From Bacteroidaceae bacterium (GTDB taxonomy: Bacteria > Bacteroidota > Bacteroidia > Bacteroidales > Bacteroidaceae): 64,000 nt of DNA. The translations under genes were made by a program, and so were the position numbers. The number at the start of each line of letters is the position of its first letter. Within the stretch, counting starts at the first letter, position 1. The notes below the pieces were generated by a model that searched no databases, was not told where the DNA came from, and worked only from the letters and a program-made list of their open reading frames with translations. The stretch covers positions 159,522 through 223,521 of the forward strand of contig JAFSKK010000063.1 in NCBI GenBank assembly GCA_017448965.1. Reading direction: 5' to 3'. Positions 50,312 through 60,082 of this stretch are shown in pieces.

Positions 50312-52471
50312 TTATTCTTCGTCCTTGCTCTGTTCCTCGAATTCCTTCATCAGTTTCTGCTGGATGTCGGTAGGAACGAGTTCGTAGGACGCAAACTTCA
50401 TGATGAAACTGGCTCGGCCACCAGTGATGGAACTGAGAGTGGTGGAGTAACTGGAGAGGCTCTTCAGAGGCACCTTGGCAATCAGTTTCTCGTAACCATT
50501 CTCGCTTTCACTGCCAATAATCATGCCACGACGGCCTTGGAGGTCGGACATCACGTCGCCCATCTTGTCGCCTGGTACGAACACTTCCACATCGTAGATT
50601 GGCTCCAACAACTTCGGGCCTGCTTCCTTGAACGCGTCAGAGAAGGCATGGCGACCAGCCAACATGAATGAAAGTTCATTAGAGTCAACTGGGTGCATCT
50701 TTCCATCGTATACGACAACGCGTACGTCGCGAGCATACGAACCAGTCAGTGGACCTTGTTCCATGCGACTCATGATACCCTTGAGGATCGCTGGCATGAA
50801 ACGGGTGTCGATAGCACCGCCCACCACAGAGTTGATGAACACAAGTTTTCCGCCCCATTCAAGGTCAACCTCTTCCTTGCTCTTGGCGTTGATTTTGAAC
50901 TCCTGATTGCCAAACTTGTAGCTTGTTGGGTCAGGCATACCGTCGTAATATGGTTCCACGATGAGGTGCACTTCACCAAACTGACCGGCACCACCAGATT
51001 GCTTCTTGTGACGATAGTCGGCACGTGCAGCCTTAGTGATAGTTTCGCGATATGGAATCTTGGGCTCCTCGAAACGGATGCCAATCTTTTCGTTGTTCTC
51101 CATACGCCATTTCAGTGTGCGGAGGTGGAATTCGCCCTGACCTTTGACGAGGGTTTGTTTCAATTCCTTTGACTGTTCCAAAATCCAAGTTGGATCTTCT
51201 TGAGCCATCTTCTGGATGGCTGCCACCATCTTTTCGGTGTCACCCTCGTTTTCAGCCTTGACTGCACGGATGTATTTGGGATCAGGATACTTCACGAAGT
51301 TGAAGCGGTTCTCGCAATCTTTGCCTGCCAATGTGTTGCCTGTGCGAACATCTTTCAGCTTTACAGTACAACCGATATCGCCAGCCACCAGTTCTTCCAC
51401 CTTGATGCGGTTGGCACCAGCACAGCAGAACAGCTGAGCCATACGTTCCTTCGAACCGCGGTCTGTATTGGTCAGGTCATCGCCTTCGTGTACCTTACCG
51501 GACATCACCTTGAAGTACTGAACGCCACCAATGTGTGGTTCGTTGGCAGTCTTGAAGAAATAGAGTGAAGCAGGAGCGTTGGGGTCTGGCTTCACCTCTT
51601 CACCACGTGTGTTGTGTACTTGAGGCATCTCGTCAACGAATGGAACCACGTTGCCGAGGAATTCCATCAGACGGCGCACGCCCATGTCCTTGGTGGCACA
51701 AACACAGAACACGGGGAACATGCTTCGTGTTGCCAATCCTCTGCGGATGCCCAAACGGAGTTCGTCTTCTGTCAAAGCTTCAGTCTCAAAGAACTTCTCC
51801 ATCAGTTCTTCGTCGTTCTCGGCGGCAGCCTCCACGAGAGCACGGTGCATCTCCATGGCTTTGTCCATCTCTTCTGCAGGAATGTCCTCAATGATGGGAG
51901 CGCCACCTTCGGGCTTCCATGAGTATTTCTTCATCAGCAACACGTCGATGAGGCTGTTGAAGTCAGGACCTTCGTTCAGTGGATACTGGATAGGTATCAC
52001 CTTGGGGCCGTAGATTCCGATCAGGCTGTCAAGCACTTGGTGATAGTCGCACTTGTCAGAGTCGAGCTGGTTCACCAGGAAAATGACGGGTTTGCCCAGT
52101 TTCTCGGTGTAGCGGAAGTGGTTCTGTGTACCTACTTCTGGACCATACTGGCCGTTGATAAGCAACAGGGCCGTGTCGGTCACATGCAGGGCTGTCATGG
52201 CTGCACCCACGAAATCGTCTGCTCCAGGGCAGTCGATAATGTTGAGTTTCTTACCATTCCATTCCACATGGAAAACCGTAGAGAAGACACTGTAGCCATA
52301 CTCTTGTTCCACTGGGAAATAGTCGCTCACGGTGTTCTTGGCTGTGATACGACCACGGCGGCTAATGATGCCAGCCTCATACAGGAGTGCTTCGGTAAGA
52401 GTGGTCTTACCGGCACCGTCATTGCCAAGCAAGGCAATGTTTTTGATTTCGTTCGTCTGGTAGACTTTCAT
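50312..52471 (-). CDS. EF-G2-like elongation factor
   Basis: The 719-residue protein has the full EF-G domain order: a G domain with P-loop [15 protein letters not shown] and DCPGADDF, domain II (LAGKDCENRFNFVK region), and domains III-V ending with YELVPTDIQQKLMKE. It differs from canonical EF-G in the P-loop (AGKTT in place of HGKTT) and in the guanine-specificity motif, NQLD instead of NKxD. It therefore belongs to the divergent EF-G2 branch found alongside the main EF-G. Work on a Bacteroides EF-G2 describes translocation that does not need GTP hydrolysis; whether this applies here is inference. It stands alone with its own terminator. Confidence 0.9.
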   Translation of the reverse strand: MKVYQTNEIKNIALLGNDGAGKTTLTEALLYEAGIISRRGRITAKNTVSDYFPVEQEYGYSVFSTVFHVEWNGKKLNIIDCPGADDFVGAAMTALHVTDTALLLINGQYGPEVGTQNHFRYTEKLGKPVIFLVNQLDSDKCDYHQVLDSLIGIYGPKVIPIQYPLNEGPDFNSLIDVLLMKKYSWKPEGGAPIIEDIPAEEMDKAMEMHRALVEAAAENDEELMEKFFETEALTEDELRLGIRRGLATRSMFPVFCVCATKDMGVRRLMEFLGNVVPFVDEMPQVHNTRGEEVKPDPNAPASLYFFKTANEPHIGGVQYFKVMSGKVHEGDDLTNTDRGSKERMAQLFCCAGANRIKVEELVAGDIGCTVKLKDVRTGNTLAGKDCENRFNFVKYPDPKYIRAVKAENEGDTEKMVAAIQKMAQEDPTWILEQSKELKQTLVKGQGEFHLRTLKWRMENNEKIGIRFEEPKIPYRETITKAARADYRHKKQSGGAGQFGEVHLIVEPYYDGMPDPTSYKFGNQEFKINAKSKEEVDLEWGGKLVFINSVVGGAIDTRFMPAILKGIMSRMEQGPLTGSYARDVRVVVYDGKMHPVDSNELSFMLAGRHAFSDAFKEAGPKLLEPIYDVEVFVPGDKMGDVMSDLQGRRGMIIGSESENGYEKLIAKVPLKSLSSYSTTLSSITGGRASFIMKFASYELVPTDIQQKLMKEFEEQSKDEE

Positions 52472-52665
52472 AGGTTAGGTTAGTTTTTATGATTAAGTTT
52501 TGATTTGATTTTTCAAAAAACGGCATAAAATTACTGCTTTTTCCTAAAATGAAGAAACTTTTGAACAAGAAAATCCCCTTTTAGGCTTAAAAAAACGCTT
52601 TTCTTTGCAAAAATAACAGAAATCTAATTTCTAATTCCTAATTATCCCCTATCTTTGTATGAGTC

Positions 52666-53778
52666 ATGGCAGGTGTTTATGTTCATATTCCCTTCTGCAA
52701 GTCACGTTGTATCTATTGCGGATTCTTCTCCACCACATCGTTGGAGATGCGCTCCTTGTATGTCAACAAGGTGATAGAAGAACTGGAGTGCCGTCGTGAT
52801 TTCTTGAAGGGTGAGGATGTGGACACCATCTATTTCGGGGGGGGCACGCCTTCTCTGTTGTCCGTTGGTGAGGTGGAACGCCTGCTTTCTGCTATATATA
52901 GTATATATAATGTACGCGCGAATGCAGAGATTACGCTGGAAGGGAATCCTGACGATTTAACCCTACCGGTGTTGCGCGACCTGTATGGGCTGGGTGTCAA
53001 CCGTCTCAGCATGGGCGTTCAGACGTTTAGTGACCGAAGGCTACAGTTCCTCAACCGTCGCCACACAGCCATGCAGGCTATTGCAGCGGTTGAGCATGCT
53101 ATGCAGGCGGGTTTTGACAATGTGAGCATTGACTTGATGTTTGGTTTCCCAAGTCAGACCTTGTCAGAGTGGCTGGAAGATGTGCAGCGGGCGCTCACAC
53201 TGCATGTGCAGCACCTCTCTGCTTATACACTCATGTACGAAGAGGGAACTTTGCTGGAAAGTATGTTGGATGCTGGCAAAGTGCAGGAGATAGACGATGT
53301 GCTTTCATTGCAGATGTACGAGCGTCTATTGGATGTGTTGGATGCGGCAGGGTATCGTCACTACGAAATCAGCAATTTTTCGTTTCCGGGGATGGAATCG
53401 CGTCACAACTCCAGCTATTGGCATGGCATTCCTTATCTAGGGGTTGGGGCAGGAGCGCATTCCTATGATGGACAGAACCGTTATTACCACTCTGATTCCT
53501 TGCAAGATTATTGGGACGGAAAACCGCTTGTGGAGGAACGGCTCACGGAAGATGAACGTTATGATGAGTTTGTCTTTACGGGTTTGCGAACGGCTGAGGG
53601 CATCCGTCTTGATGCATTGAAACGTCGTTTCGGTCAGCAACGTTTGACGTATTGTATGAAAAACGCTCAATCCCATATTGAACAGGGGCGTTTGGTGCTT
53701 GAAGGAGAGTCATTGCGACTCTCTCGCCGGGGGCTTTTTGTGTCCAATGATGTGATGTCCGATCTGATGATTGGCTGA
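52666..53778 (+). CDS. hemW: Radical SAM heme chaperone HemW
   Basis: The 370-residue protein has the radical SAM cysteines 11, 15 and 18 (PFCKSRCIYCGFF), then DTIYFGGGTPSLL, VNRLSMGVQTFS and HYEISNFSFPG with a HNSSYW segment typical of HemW. HemW resembles coproporphyrinogen III oxidase HemN but is thought to insert heme into proteins. It lacks the fourth nearby cysteine that HemN carries after the motif (Phe here: CGFF). Divergent from the EF-G2-like gene; no clear promoter seen in the 194-base gap. Confidence 0.92.
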   Translation: MAGVYVHIPFCKSRCIYCGFFSTTSLEMRSLYVNKVIEELECRRDFLKGEDVDTIYFGGGTPSLLSVGEVERLLSAIYSIYNVRANAEITLEGNPDDLTLPVLRDLYGLGVNRLSMGVQTFSDRRLQFLNRRHTAMQAIAAVEHAMQAGFDNVSIDLMFGFPSQTLSEWLEDVQRALTLHVQHLSAYTLMYEEGTLLESMLDAGKVQEIDDVLSLQMYERLLDVLDAAGYRHYEISNFSFPGMESRHNSSYWHGIPYLGVGAGAHSYDGQNRYYHSDSLQDYWDGKPLVEERLTEDERYDEFVFTGLRTAEGIRLDALKRRFGQQRLTYCMKNAQSHIEQGRLVLEGESLRLSRRGLFVSNDVMSDLMIG

Positions 53779-53927
53779 TGCGTGTTGTTGTGTACTTTTT
53801 TCCTTGTGTACGTACACAATTGGACTAAAATGCCATAAAATTGTGCGTTATATCCCCAAAAATAATCTTTTTTTGCAAAAAATGGAAAAAAAAAGACTTT
53901 TGAAGAATATCGTATCTTAAAAGTCCG

Positions 53928-53936
53928 TAACTTTGC
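53928..53936 (+). promoter_or_regulatory. -7 element of the heptad-repeat lipoprotein gene
   Basis: TAACTTTGC lies 54 bases before the start codon. A TTTTG at 53898-53902 is further upstream than the usual -33 spacing. Confidence 0.5.
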
Positions 53937-53989
53937 ATCGGTTTTGAAAGCAAATTGATTGTTTAACAAATTAAAAGTAAAAGAAAATT

Positions 53990-54193
53990 ATGAAGAAGTT
54001 GGTTTTCGCAGCTGTTGCTGCTATCGCTCTCACAGCATCTGTATCTTTCGTTTCTTGCAACGAGACTAAGACTACTGCTCTTGATTCAATCGCTGACGCT
54101 ATTGATTCTGTTGCTGCTGTAGTTGACTCTGCTGCTGAGGTTGTTGACTCTGCTGCTGCAGTTGTTGACTCTGCTGCTGCTGTTGTTGAATAA
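53990..54193 (+). CDS. Small heptad-repeat lipoprotein
   Basis: The 67-residue protein has a lipoprotein signal ending FVSC. The mature part contains five consecutive seven-residue units of the type xDSxAxV (LDSIADA, IDSVAAV, VDSAAEV, then VDSAAAV twice). The last three are encoded by nearly identical 21-base DNA repeats (54122-54184). The regular heptads predict an amphipathic helix or coiled coil, reminiscent in style of Lpp-like lipoproteins, though not homologous by eye. It has its own -7 element and terminator. Function unknown. Confidence 0.8.
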   Translation: MKKLVFAAVAAIALTASVSFVSCNETKTTALDSIADAIDSVAAVVDSAAEVVDSAAAVVDSAAAVVE

Positions 54194-54234
54194 TTCAGCG
54201 CGCAACATTGGGGTAAAAACCCAACAGAGAATTG

Positions 54235-54268
54235 AACCTGCTAGACATCCGTCTTGCAGGTTTTTTTG
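54235..54268 (+). terminator. Terminator of the heptad-repeat lipoprotein gene
   Basis: AACCTGC and GCAGGTT form a stem around a 14-base loop and are followed by seven T. Confidence 0.82.
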
Positions 54269-54307
54269 TGCTCATAGGTCTGTAGTCCTCAATGGGAAAC
54301 AAATTAA

Positions 54308-54350
54308 AAACCCTGCTCTTTCTGGTTCGCCGGAAAGAGCAGGGTTTTTT
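54308..54350. terminator. Bidirectional terminator after the sigma factor gene
   Basis: AAACCCTGCTCTTTC pairs with GAAAGAGCAGGGTTT around a short loop, with a T-run on each strand. It lies between two converging genes. Confidence 0.85.
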
Positions 54351-54368
54351 GATGAAAAACAATCAGCA

Positions 54369-54962
54369 TTATGATGCCATGCTGATGCCACGTTCGAAAG
54401 CCATGTGGCGCAGGTTGAGAATGGCGTAGCGCATACGTCCAAGGGCTGTGTTGATGCTGCAGTTGGTCTTTTGGGCAATCTCCTTAAAGGAAAGTTCGTC
54501 GTAAACACGCATGAGCAGCACCTCACGTTGTGGCTCAGGCAGCAGGGCGATAAGTCCCTTCACTTCTGCTAAGGTCTGTTGGTCAATCATTTCCTGTTCA
54601 CGGTTCTCGTTCACCGCCAAGTCAGCGTTGTTGAACAGGTCGATTTCTGATTCATCATTGGAGATGATACGGTCACTGGGCGATGTGCGGTAGTGGTCTA
54701 TCAGGTGATTGTGTACAATGCGCATCATCCAAGATGCGAACTTGCCGTTTTCGGCATATTGTCCGTTCTTGATGCGTACCACCATTTTGACGAAGACATC
54801 TTGGAAGAGGTCTTCGGCAAGTTCTTGGTTTTTGACTGAGAAAAGGAGATAGGAAAAAACCTTACTCTCGTAACGCTTCAGCAGTGTGTCGAATGCGTTA
54901 TTATTGCCTTCTTGGAACATACTAACTAATTGCTCGTCAGTAAGTTCATACAAATTCTTCAT
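54369..54962 (-). CDS. RNA polymerase sigma-70 family factor, ECF type
   Basis: The 197-residue protein has sigma region 2 (FQDVFVKMVVRIKNGQY, FASWMMRIVHNHLIDHYR) and region 4 (LLPEPQREVLLMRVYDELSF, INTALGRMRYAILNL), with no region 3. This is the ECF layout. No anti-sigma gene is adjacent, so its control is unclear from the locus. Region 4 has an ordinary helix-turn-helix. It would direct polymerase to a set of stress or envelope genes not identifiable here. Confidence 0.9.
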   Translation of the reverse strand: MKNLYELTDEQLVSMFQEGNNNAFDTLLKRYESKVFSYLLFSVKNQELAEDLFQDVFVKMVVRIKNGQYAENGKFASWMMRIVHNHLIDHYRTSPSDRIISNDESEIDLFNNADLAVNENREQEMIDQQTLAEVKGLIALLPEPQREVLLMRVYDELSFKEIAQKTNCSINTALGRMRYAILNLRHMAFERGISMAS

Positions 54963-55052
54963 TATGCTTTTGTTTTTGTTTTAGCGTAATGTTTTCTCGA
55001 TAGGCAGTATATTTTAGAGAGTTATTATTAAGTTTTTTTGTGATTTACGCTT

Positions 55053-55084
55053 GCAAAGTAACATCTTTTATTTGAAAGATGCAA
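55053..55084 (-). promoter_or_regulatory. Possible promoter of the sigma factor gene
   Basis: On the minus strand TTACTTTGC (55053-55061) is one base off consensus and follows a TTG (55082-55084) at 20 bases. Its distance to the start codon is about 90 bases. Confidence 0.45.
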
Positions 55085-55089
55085 ATTTT

Positions 55090-56061
55090 TTACACAAAAA
55101 GTGCATTTTCCTCCATTTTTAGTCCTCTGAGCAAGTCTGTTACAGGCATTTTTTTCTTTCCTTCCATCTGTATTGTCTTGACCAGAAGCTGTCCGTCAGA
55201 AGTGGTGACCTTCAGATAGGTCTTCCCGTCTGTGAGGATGCTTCCTGCAGTTGAAGCGGCGTTTTCTGGATGCTTCTCGTCAGCAAGACATTTCTCAGCC
55301 TCATATATTTTCACCGACTTGCCATTGAACGTAGTCCATGCAGCGGGGTAGGGGGAAAGTCCGCGGATGAAGTCGTAGATACGTTTGGTGGGTTGGTTCC
55401 AGTCGATGCGGCACGTTTCGCGGAAGATTTTGGGAGCGGGGGTAAGCGGCACGTCTTTAAAGTCATCCTGTGGAACAGAGGTGACAGTGCCGGCGATGAT
55501 GTTATCGACCGTTTCAGTGACGAGTTGGCCACTCAGCATCATCAGTTTGTCGTGCACCACTTCCACATTGTCAGTGTCGGCAATGGGGATGCGCACCTGT
55601 TGGATGATGTCACCCGTATCAATCTCGTGCTTGAGGAAGAAAGTGGTGATGCCTGTTTCTGTTTCGCCATTGATGACAGCCCAGTTGATGGGAGCCGCTC
55701 CTCGATATTTCGGCAGAAGGCTGGCATGGGCATTGAAAGTTCCAAGGGGCGGCATGCTCCAAACGACCTCTGGCAACATACGGAAAGCTACAACGATTTG
55801 CAGGTCAGCTTTCAGGGCTCGTAATTCCTCGATGAACGCAGGGTCTTTGAGTTTCTCTGGCTGTAACACTTTCAGCCCATGTTCTACGGCATACTGTTTG
55901 ACAGGACTGGGTTGCAGCACACTGCCGTGCCGTCCTATGGGTTTGTCGGGCATGGTGATGACAGCCACGACGTTGTAGCCACCTTCGACAAGGGCGCGTA
56001 GGCTCTCCACGGCAAAGTCGGGGGTGCCCATATAGATAATTCTCAACTCTTCTTTACTCAT
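55090..56061 (-). CDS. fmt: Methionyl-tRNA formyltransferase
   Basis: The start is ATG 56061 (MSKEELRIIYMGTPDFAV), giving 323 residues; the longer frame upstream overlaps the ClC gene. The formyl-transferase domain has MGTPDFAVESLRALVE, NAHASLLPKYRGAAPINWA and TGITTFFL. The C-terminal tRNA-binding domain follows (RIYDFIRGLSPYPAAWT). It formylates initiator Met-tRNA in the cytoplasm. It is the last gene of the long minus-strand run, 16 bases after the ClC gene. Confidence 0.95.
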   Translation of the reverse strand: MSKEELRIIYMGTPDFAVESLRALVEGGYNVVAVITMPDKPIGRHGSVLQPSPVKQYAVEHGLKVLQPEKLKDPAFIEELRALKADLQIVVAFRMLPEVVWSMPPLGTFNAHASLLPKYRGAAPINWAVINGETETGITTFFLKHEIDTGDIIQQVRIPIADTDNVEVVHDKLMMLSGQLVTETVDNIIAGTVTSVPQDDFKDVPLTPAPKIFRETCRIDWNQPTKRIYDFIRGLSPYPAAWTTFNGKSVKIYEAEKCLADEKHPENAASTAGSILTDGKTYLKVTTSDGQLLVKTIQMEGKKKMPVTDLLRGLKMEENALFV

Positions 56062-56077
56062 TTTTCGCGTGGGGTGC

Positions 56078-57889
56078 TTATTCTTGACTGAATTTGATGA
56101 GGGTCTCACGGTAGCTGGTGAACAGTCCCGAACGTGAGACGAATCCGATGTATAGATTGTTTTCATCGACCACGGGAAGGTTCCATGCCTTGGTTTCCTT
56201 GAACTTTTGGATGGCGACCTTGGGGGAGTCGTTGACCATCAACACGGCGGGTGGTTCTTTCATGAAATGTCCGGCAGTGTACTGGCGGTAGAGTTCTGGA
56301 CGGAACATATAGAGACGCACCGAATCGAGCGACACCACACCCAGCAGTTTGTTGCTGGGATCCACCACTGGGAAAATGTTGCGGTGTGACTTGGCGATGA
56401 TGGCAATGAACTTGCTGAACGGCATGTTGGGTGTGACCGTCTTATAGTCCCGTTCGATGAGTGACTCAAGGTTGAGCACCGTGAGGATGGCACTGTCCTT
56501 ATCGTGTGTCAGCAGTTGCCCACGGCGTGCCAGTCGCATGGCATAGATGCTGTGAGGCTCAAAGATGTTGATGGTCAGGTAGGATACAACCGACACAATC
56601 ATCAGTGGCACAAACAAGTCATAGCCACCAGTGAGTTCGGCAATGAGGAAGATGCCCGTGAGGGGGGCATGCATCACGCCTGACATAAGGCCAGCCATGC
56701 CGTATAGGCCGCAGTTCTTCGGGGAGACATAGCCGGCGTCACCCATGGCGAGCCCCAATCCCATATCCCACAGATGGGCGAACAGGAATCCTGCAATGCA
56801 GCCTAGGAAGAGGCTGGGGGCAAACACACCGCCACATCCGCCTCCACCGTTCGTGGCGGTGGTGGCAAATACCTTGAAGATGAGCACTAACCCAAGGTAG
56901 ATGAGCAAGTTGCTTTCGTTGTGATAGAAAAGGGTGTTGTGCATGATTTCCCGTTCGGAGGCTTCATTGATGAGTTGGTTGATGACATCATAGCCTTCGC
57001 CGTACATGACCGGGAAGAAATAGATGAGCACACCCAGCACAACAGCACCGAGCAGGAATTTATAATGTTTTTTCTTGATGCGTCCAAAGATGCCCTCAAA
57101 CCAGTTCATGGCGCGGGTGAAGTAGAGGCTTACGAGTCCACAGGCGATGCCCAGCAAGATGCAGCCGGGAATGATGTCGATGGTGAAGGCCTTGCTGAGG
57201 TTGAAGTCGAATAATGGCTCTGTGCCATAGAAGGCGTATGAAACACATACCGAGGTGATGCTTGCAACGAGCAAAGGAAGCAATGAGGAGAAACTCAGGT
57301 CGAGCATCAGCACTTCAAGTACGAACACCAGACCCGCAATGGGTGCTTTGAACACGCCCGACACGGCTCCTGCCGCACCACAACCGACCAGAAGCATTAA
57401 GGTTTTGGGTGGCAAATGAAAACGCTTGCCCCAATCAGATCCCCATGCCGCACCAGTCAGAACAATTGGTGCCTCGGCTCCCACAGAACCACCAAAGCCG
57501 ATGGTGATGGCGCTGGCAATGACGCTTGACCAGCGATTGTGTGATTTGATGCGGCTACGGCCTCTCGACATGGCATAGAGAATCTTGGTCACACCGTGAC
57601 TGATGTCGCCACGCACAATGTAGTTGACAAATAGCAGGGACAGCAAGATGCCGACGGCAGGGAAGACGAGGTAGAGCAGGTTCATGTTGTCGGTCGCAAA
57701 GCCTGATGTGAGCAGGTGCTTGATTTCCTCAATCAGCCACTTCAGGACAAAGGCTGTCAGTCCTGTGCATACACCTACCATCAAACTGATCATCAGAACG
57801 ATTTGTCGTTCTGTATGGTCGCCTTTCAGCCATTCGGTGATGGCATTGAAAAGTTTGATTTCCCTGCGTCTTATGCCTATGATGTTCAT
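56078..57889 (-). CDS. ClC-family chloride channel/transporter with CBS pair
   Basis: The 603-residue membrane protein has the ClC selectivity motifs: GFGGSVGAEAPIV (gating Glu position), the GGGCGGVFAPSLFLGC segment, and the late helix YGMAGLMSGVMHAPLTG. About ten or more membrane segments are visible. The C-terminal about 130 residues contain two CBS domains (VTPNMPFSKFIAIIAKSH, PPAVLMVNDSPKVAIQKFKE), which bind adenine nucleotides in related proteins. It probably moves chloride or fluoride across the inner membrane. It starts three bases after the tsaC stop. Confidence 0.92.
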   Translation of the reverse strand: MNIIGIRRREIKLFNAITEWLKGDHTERQIVLMISLMVGVCTGLTAFVLKWLIEEIKHLLTSGFATDNMNLLYLVFPAVGILLSLLFVNYIVRGDISHGVTKILYAMSRGRSRIKSHNRWSSVIASAITIGFGGSVGAEAPIVLTGAAWGSDWGKRFHLPPKTLMLLVGCGAAGAVSGVFKAPIAGLVFVLEVLMLDLSFSSLLPLLVASITSVCVSYAFYGTEPLFDFNLSKAFTIDIIPGCILLGIACGLVSLYFTRAMNWFEGIFGRIKKKHYKFLLGAVVLGVLIYFFPVMYGEGYDVINQLINEASEREIMHNTLFYHNESNLLIYLGLVLIFKVFATTATNGGGGCGGVFAPSLFLGCIAGFLFAHLWDMGLGLAMGDAGYVSPKNCGLYGMAGLMSGVMHAPLTGIFLIAELTGGYDLFVPLMIVSVVSYLTINIFEPHSIYAMRLARRGQLLTHDKDSAILTVLNLESLIERDYKTVTPNMPFSKFIAIIAKSHRNIFPVVDPSNKLLGVVSLDSVRLYMFRPELYRQYTAGHFMKEPPAVLMVNDSPKVAIQKFKETKAWNLPVVDENNLYIGFVSRSGLFTSYRETLIKFSQE

Positions 57890-57892
57890 ACG

Positions 57893-58459
57893 TTATTCCC
57901 TGATAATGGTGAACTGTCCGTTGCTGTTCATTTTGATGATGCTGCTGGGCTTGTGCTTCTCGCGGCTCTGCCTGCTATACTTCACCACATAGTCCACTGC
58001 ATTCTTGATTTCGTCACTGATCTCATCAAATGTCCGTGGAGTGGGTTCGCCGCTGATGTTGGCACTTGTGCTGACGATAGCTTTCTGGAAGCGGAAACAA
58101 AGTTCCTTGCTGAATTCCTCCTTTGTGATGCGTAAGCCCGCACTGCCATCCTCGGCAATCACGTTGGGAGCCAGCCCTGTTACGTTGTCAAAGATGACGG
58201 TGAGCGGTTTTTCGCTCAGTTCTATCATGTCCCAAGTCACATCTGCCACGTTCCTCACATAGCGTTGCAGACGCACATCGCTGTCCACCAGGCAGATGAG
58301 CGCCTTACTGTCTTCTCGGCGTTTGATGGCATACACCTTCTTCACGGCTTCCTCGTTGGTGGCATCGCAGCCGATGCCCCAAACGGTGTCGGTCGGGTAG
58401 AGGATGACACCGCCAGCCTTCATCACTTCAATGGCTTTCTTTACTTCGTCTTGTAACAT
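57893..58459 (-). CDS. tsaC: Threonylcarbamoyl-AMP synthase (TsaC/Sua5 family)
   Basis: The 188-residue YrdC-fold enzyme makes threonylcarbamoyl-AMP from threonine, bicarbonate and ATP for tRNA t6A37 modification. LYPTDTVWGIGCDATNEEAV, AIKRREDSKALICL and STSANISGEP are the expected motifs. It is the short TsaC form without the Sua5 C-terminal domain. It is located between prfC and the ClC gene with small gaps, so it is part of the same operon. Confidence 0.94.
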   Translation of the reverse strand: MLQDEVKKAIEVMKAGGVILYPTDTVWGIGCDATNEEAVKKVYAIKRREDSKALICLVDSDVRLQRYVRNVADVTWDMIELSEKPLTVIFDNVTGLAPNVIAEDGSAGLRITKEEFSKELCFRFQKAIVSTSANISGEPTPRTFDEISDEIKNAVDYVVKYSRQSREKHKPSSIIKMNSNGQFTIIRE

Positions 58460-58486
58460 CTGACTTCAATTTTTCTTTTTTCAATT

Positions 58487-60079
58487 CTAAAACTCGCTGG
58501 TGAAGTGGAACTTGATGTGCTTGAAATCCTGTTGAGCCATCTGCAGCACATAGTTAGAGTCGGCCAGGAAAACGTCTCGTCCTTCCTTGTCCTTTGCCAT
58601 ATACTGATATTTCCGTTTCTTGAAAGCATCGAGTTCGGCCTCGTCATCGCTCTCAATCCAGCAGGCTTTATAGAGACTCACGGGTTCCCATTTGCACTTA
58701 GCGTTGTATTCGTTCTCCAGTCGGTACTGGATGACCTCAAACTGGAGTTGCCCCACTGTGCCGATAATCTTACGGTTGTTGAATTGGTTGACAAACAGCT
58801 GTGCCACACCCTCGTCCATCAACTGATTGATGCCTTTCTCCAACTGCTTCGTCTTCATGGGGTCAGCATTTTCGATGTATTTGAACATCTCAGGTGAGAA
58901 ACTTGGCAATCCCTTGAAGTGCAACTGTTCACCTTCCGTCAGCGTGTCACCAATCTTGAAGATGCCATTGTCGGGCAGACCTACGATGTCGCCAGGATAG
59001 GCTTCGTCGATGGTGCTCTTCCGTTGTGCCATGAACTGTGTGGGGCTTGAGAAGCGAACTGTCTTTCCGTTCCTCACGTGCAGATAGGGTGCATTCCTCA
59101 CAAACTTTCCTGAGCACACCTTGCAGAATGCCGTACAGGAGCGGTGGTTGGGGTCGATGTTGGCCGTGATCTTGAAGATGAAACCTGTGAATTTGGGTTC
59201 TTCGGGTTGCACCATACGTTCCTCAGCCGTTGTGGGTCGAGGGTTGGGGGCAATCTCCACGAAACAGTCCAACAGTTCCTGCACACCGAAGTTGTTCAAT
59301 GCCGAACCGAAGAAAACGGGTGCCACTTCTGCCTCCAGATAGGTGTTCACGTCAAACGTATCATACACACCATCTATCATTTCGAGGTCTTCTCTCAACT
59401 TTTCCGCATCCTCTTCTCCCACACGTTCATCCAGTTCCTTCGAGTGGATGTCCACGTTCACCTTCTCCGTCACCATCTGCTTGTTGGGGGTGAAGAGGTT
59501 CAGGTTTTCTTCATAGATATTATAAACACCCTTGAATCGTGCACCCTGATTGATGGGCCATGACAAGGGGCGAACCTTGATCTGCAACTCGCTCTCCACC
59601 TCGTCCAGCAGGTCGAAGGGGTCTTTGCCTTCGCGGTCCATCTTGTTGATGAACACGATGACAGGGGTTTTCCTCATGCGGCACACGGTCATCAGTTTCC
59701 TTGTCTGTGCCTCCACACCCTTGGCTCCGTCAATCACGATGATGGCAGAATCCACAGCCGTCAACGTTCTGAACGTGTCTTCCGCAAAGTCTTGGTGACC
59801 GGGTGTGTCGAGGATGTTCACCTTATAGGGCGGCTGGTTCTGATCTACATGAGGTGGCAGATAGTCAAACTCCATCACCGAGGTGCTCACAGAGATACCA
59901 CGCTGCTTCTCAATCTCCATCCAGTCGGAGGTGGCAGTCTTCTTTATCTTGTTGCTTTTCACCGCACCAGCCACCTGAATCTGACCGCCAAACAGCAGCA
60001 GTTTCTCCGTCAGGGTTGTCTTACCAGCATCAGGGTGCGAGATGATTGCAAATGTTCTTCTTCTTTCTATTTCGTTCAT
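58487..60079 (-). CDS. prfC: Peptide chain release factor 3
   Basis: The 530-residue GTPase has P-loop [13 protein letters not shown], switch motifs [11 protein letters not shown] and [12 protein letters not shown], and NKMDRE. RF3-specific domains follow with [12 protein letters not shown] and [17 protein letters not shown]. It recycles release factors 1 and 2 at termination. It starts three bases after the rfbD stop. Confidence 0.97.
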   Translation of the reverse strand: MNEIERRRTFAIISHPDAGKTTLTEKLLLFGGQIQVAGAVKSNKIKKTATSDWMEIEKQRGISVSTSVMEFDYLPPHVDQNQPPYKVNILDTPGHQDFAEDTFRTLTAVDSAIIVIDGAKGVEAQTRKLMTVCRMRKTPVIVFINKMDREGKDPFDLLDEVESELQIKVRPLSWPINQGARFKGVYNIYEENLNLFTPNKQMVTEKVNVDIHSKELDERVGEEDAEKLREDLEMIDGVYDTFDVNTYLEAEVAPVFFGSALNNFGVQELLDCFVEIAPNPRPTTAEERMVQPEEPKFTGFIFKITANIDPNHRSCTAFCKVCSGKFVRNAPYLHVRNGKTVRFSSPTQFMAQRKSTIDEAYPGDIVGLPDNGIFKIGDTLTEGEQLHFKGLPSFSPEMFKYIENADPMKTKQLEKGINQLMDEGVAQLFVNQFNNRKIIGTVGQLQFEVIQYRLENEYNAKCKWEPVSLYKACWIESDDEAELDAFKKRKYQYMAKDKEGRDVFLADSNYVLQMAQQDFKHIKFHFTSEF

Positions 60080-60082
60080 TGG

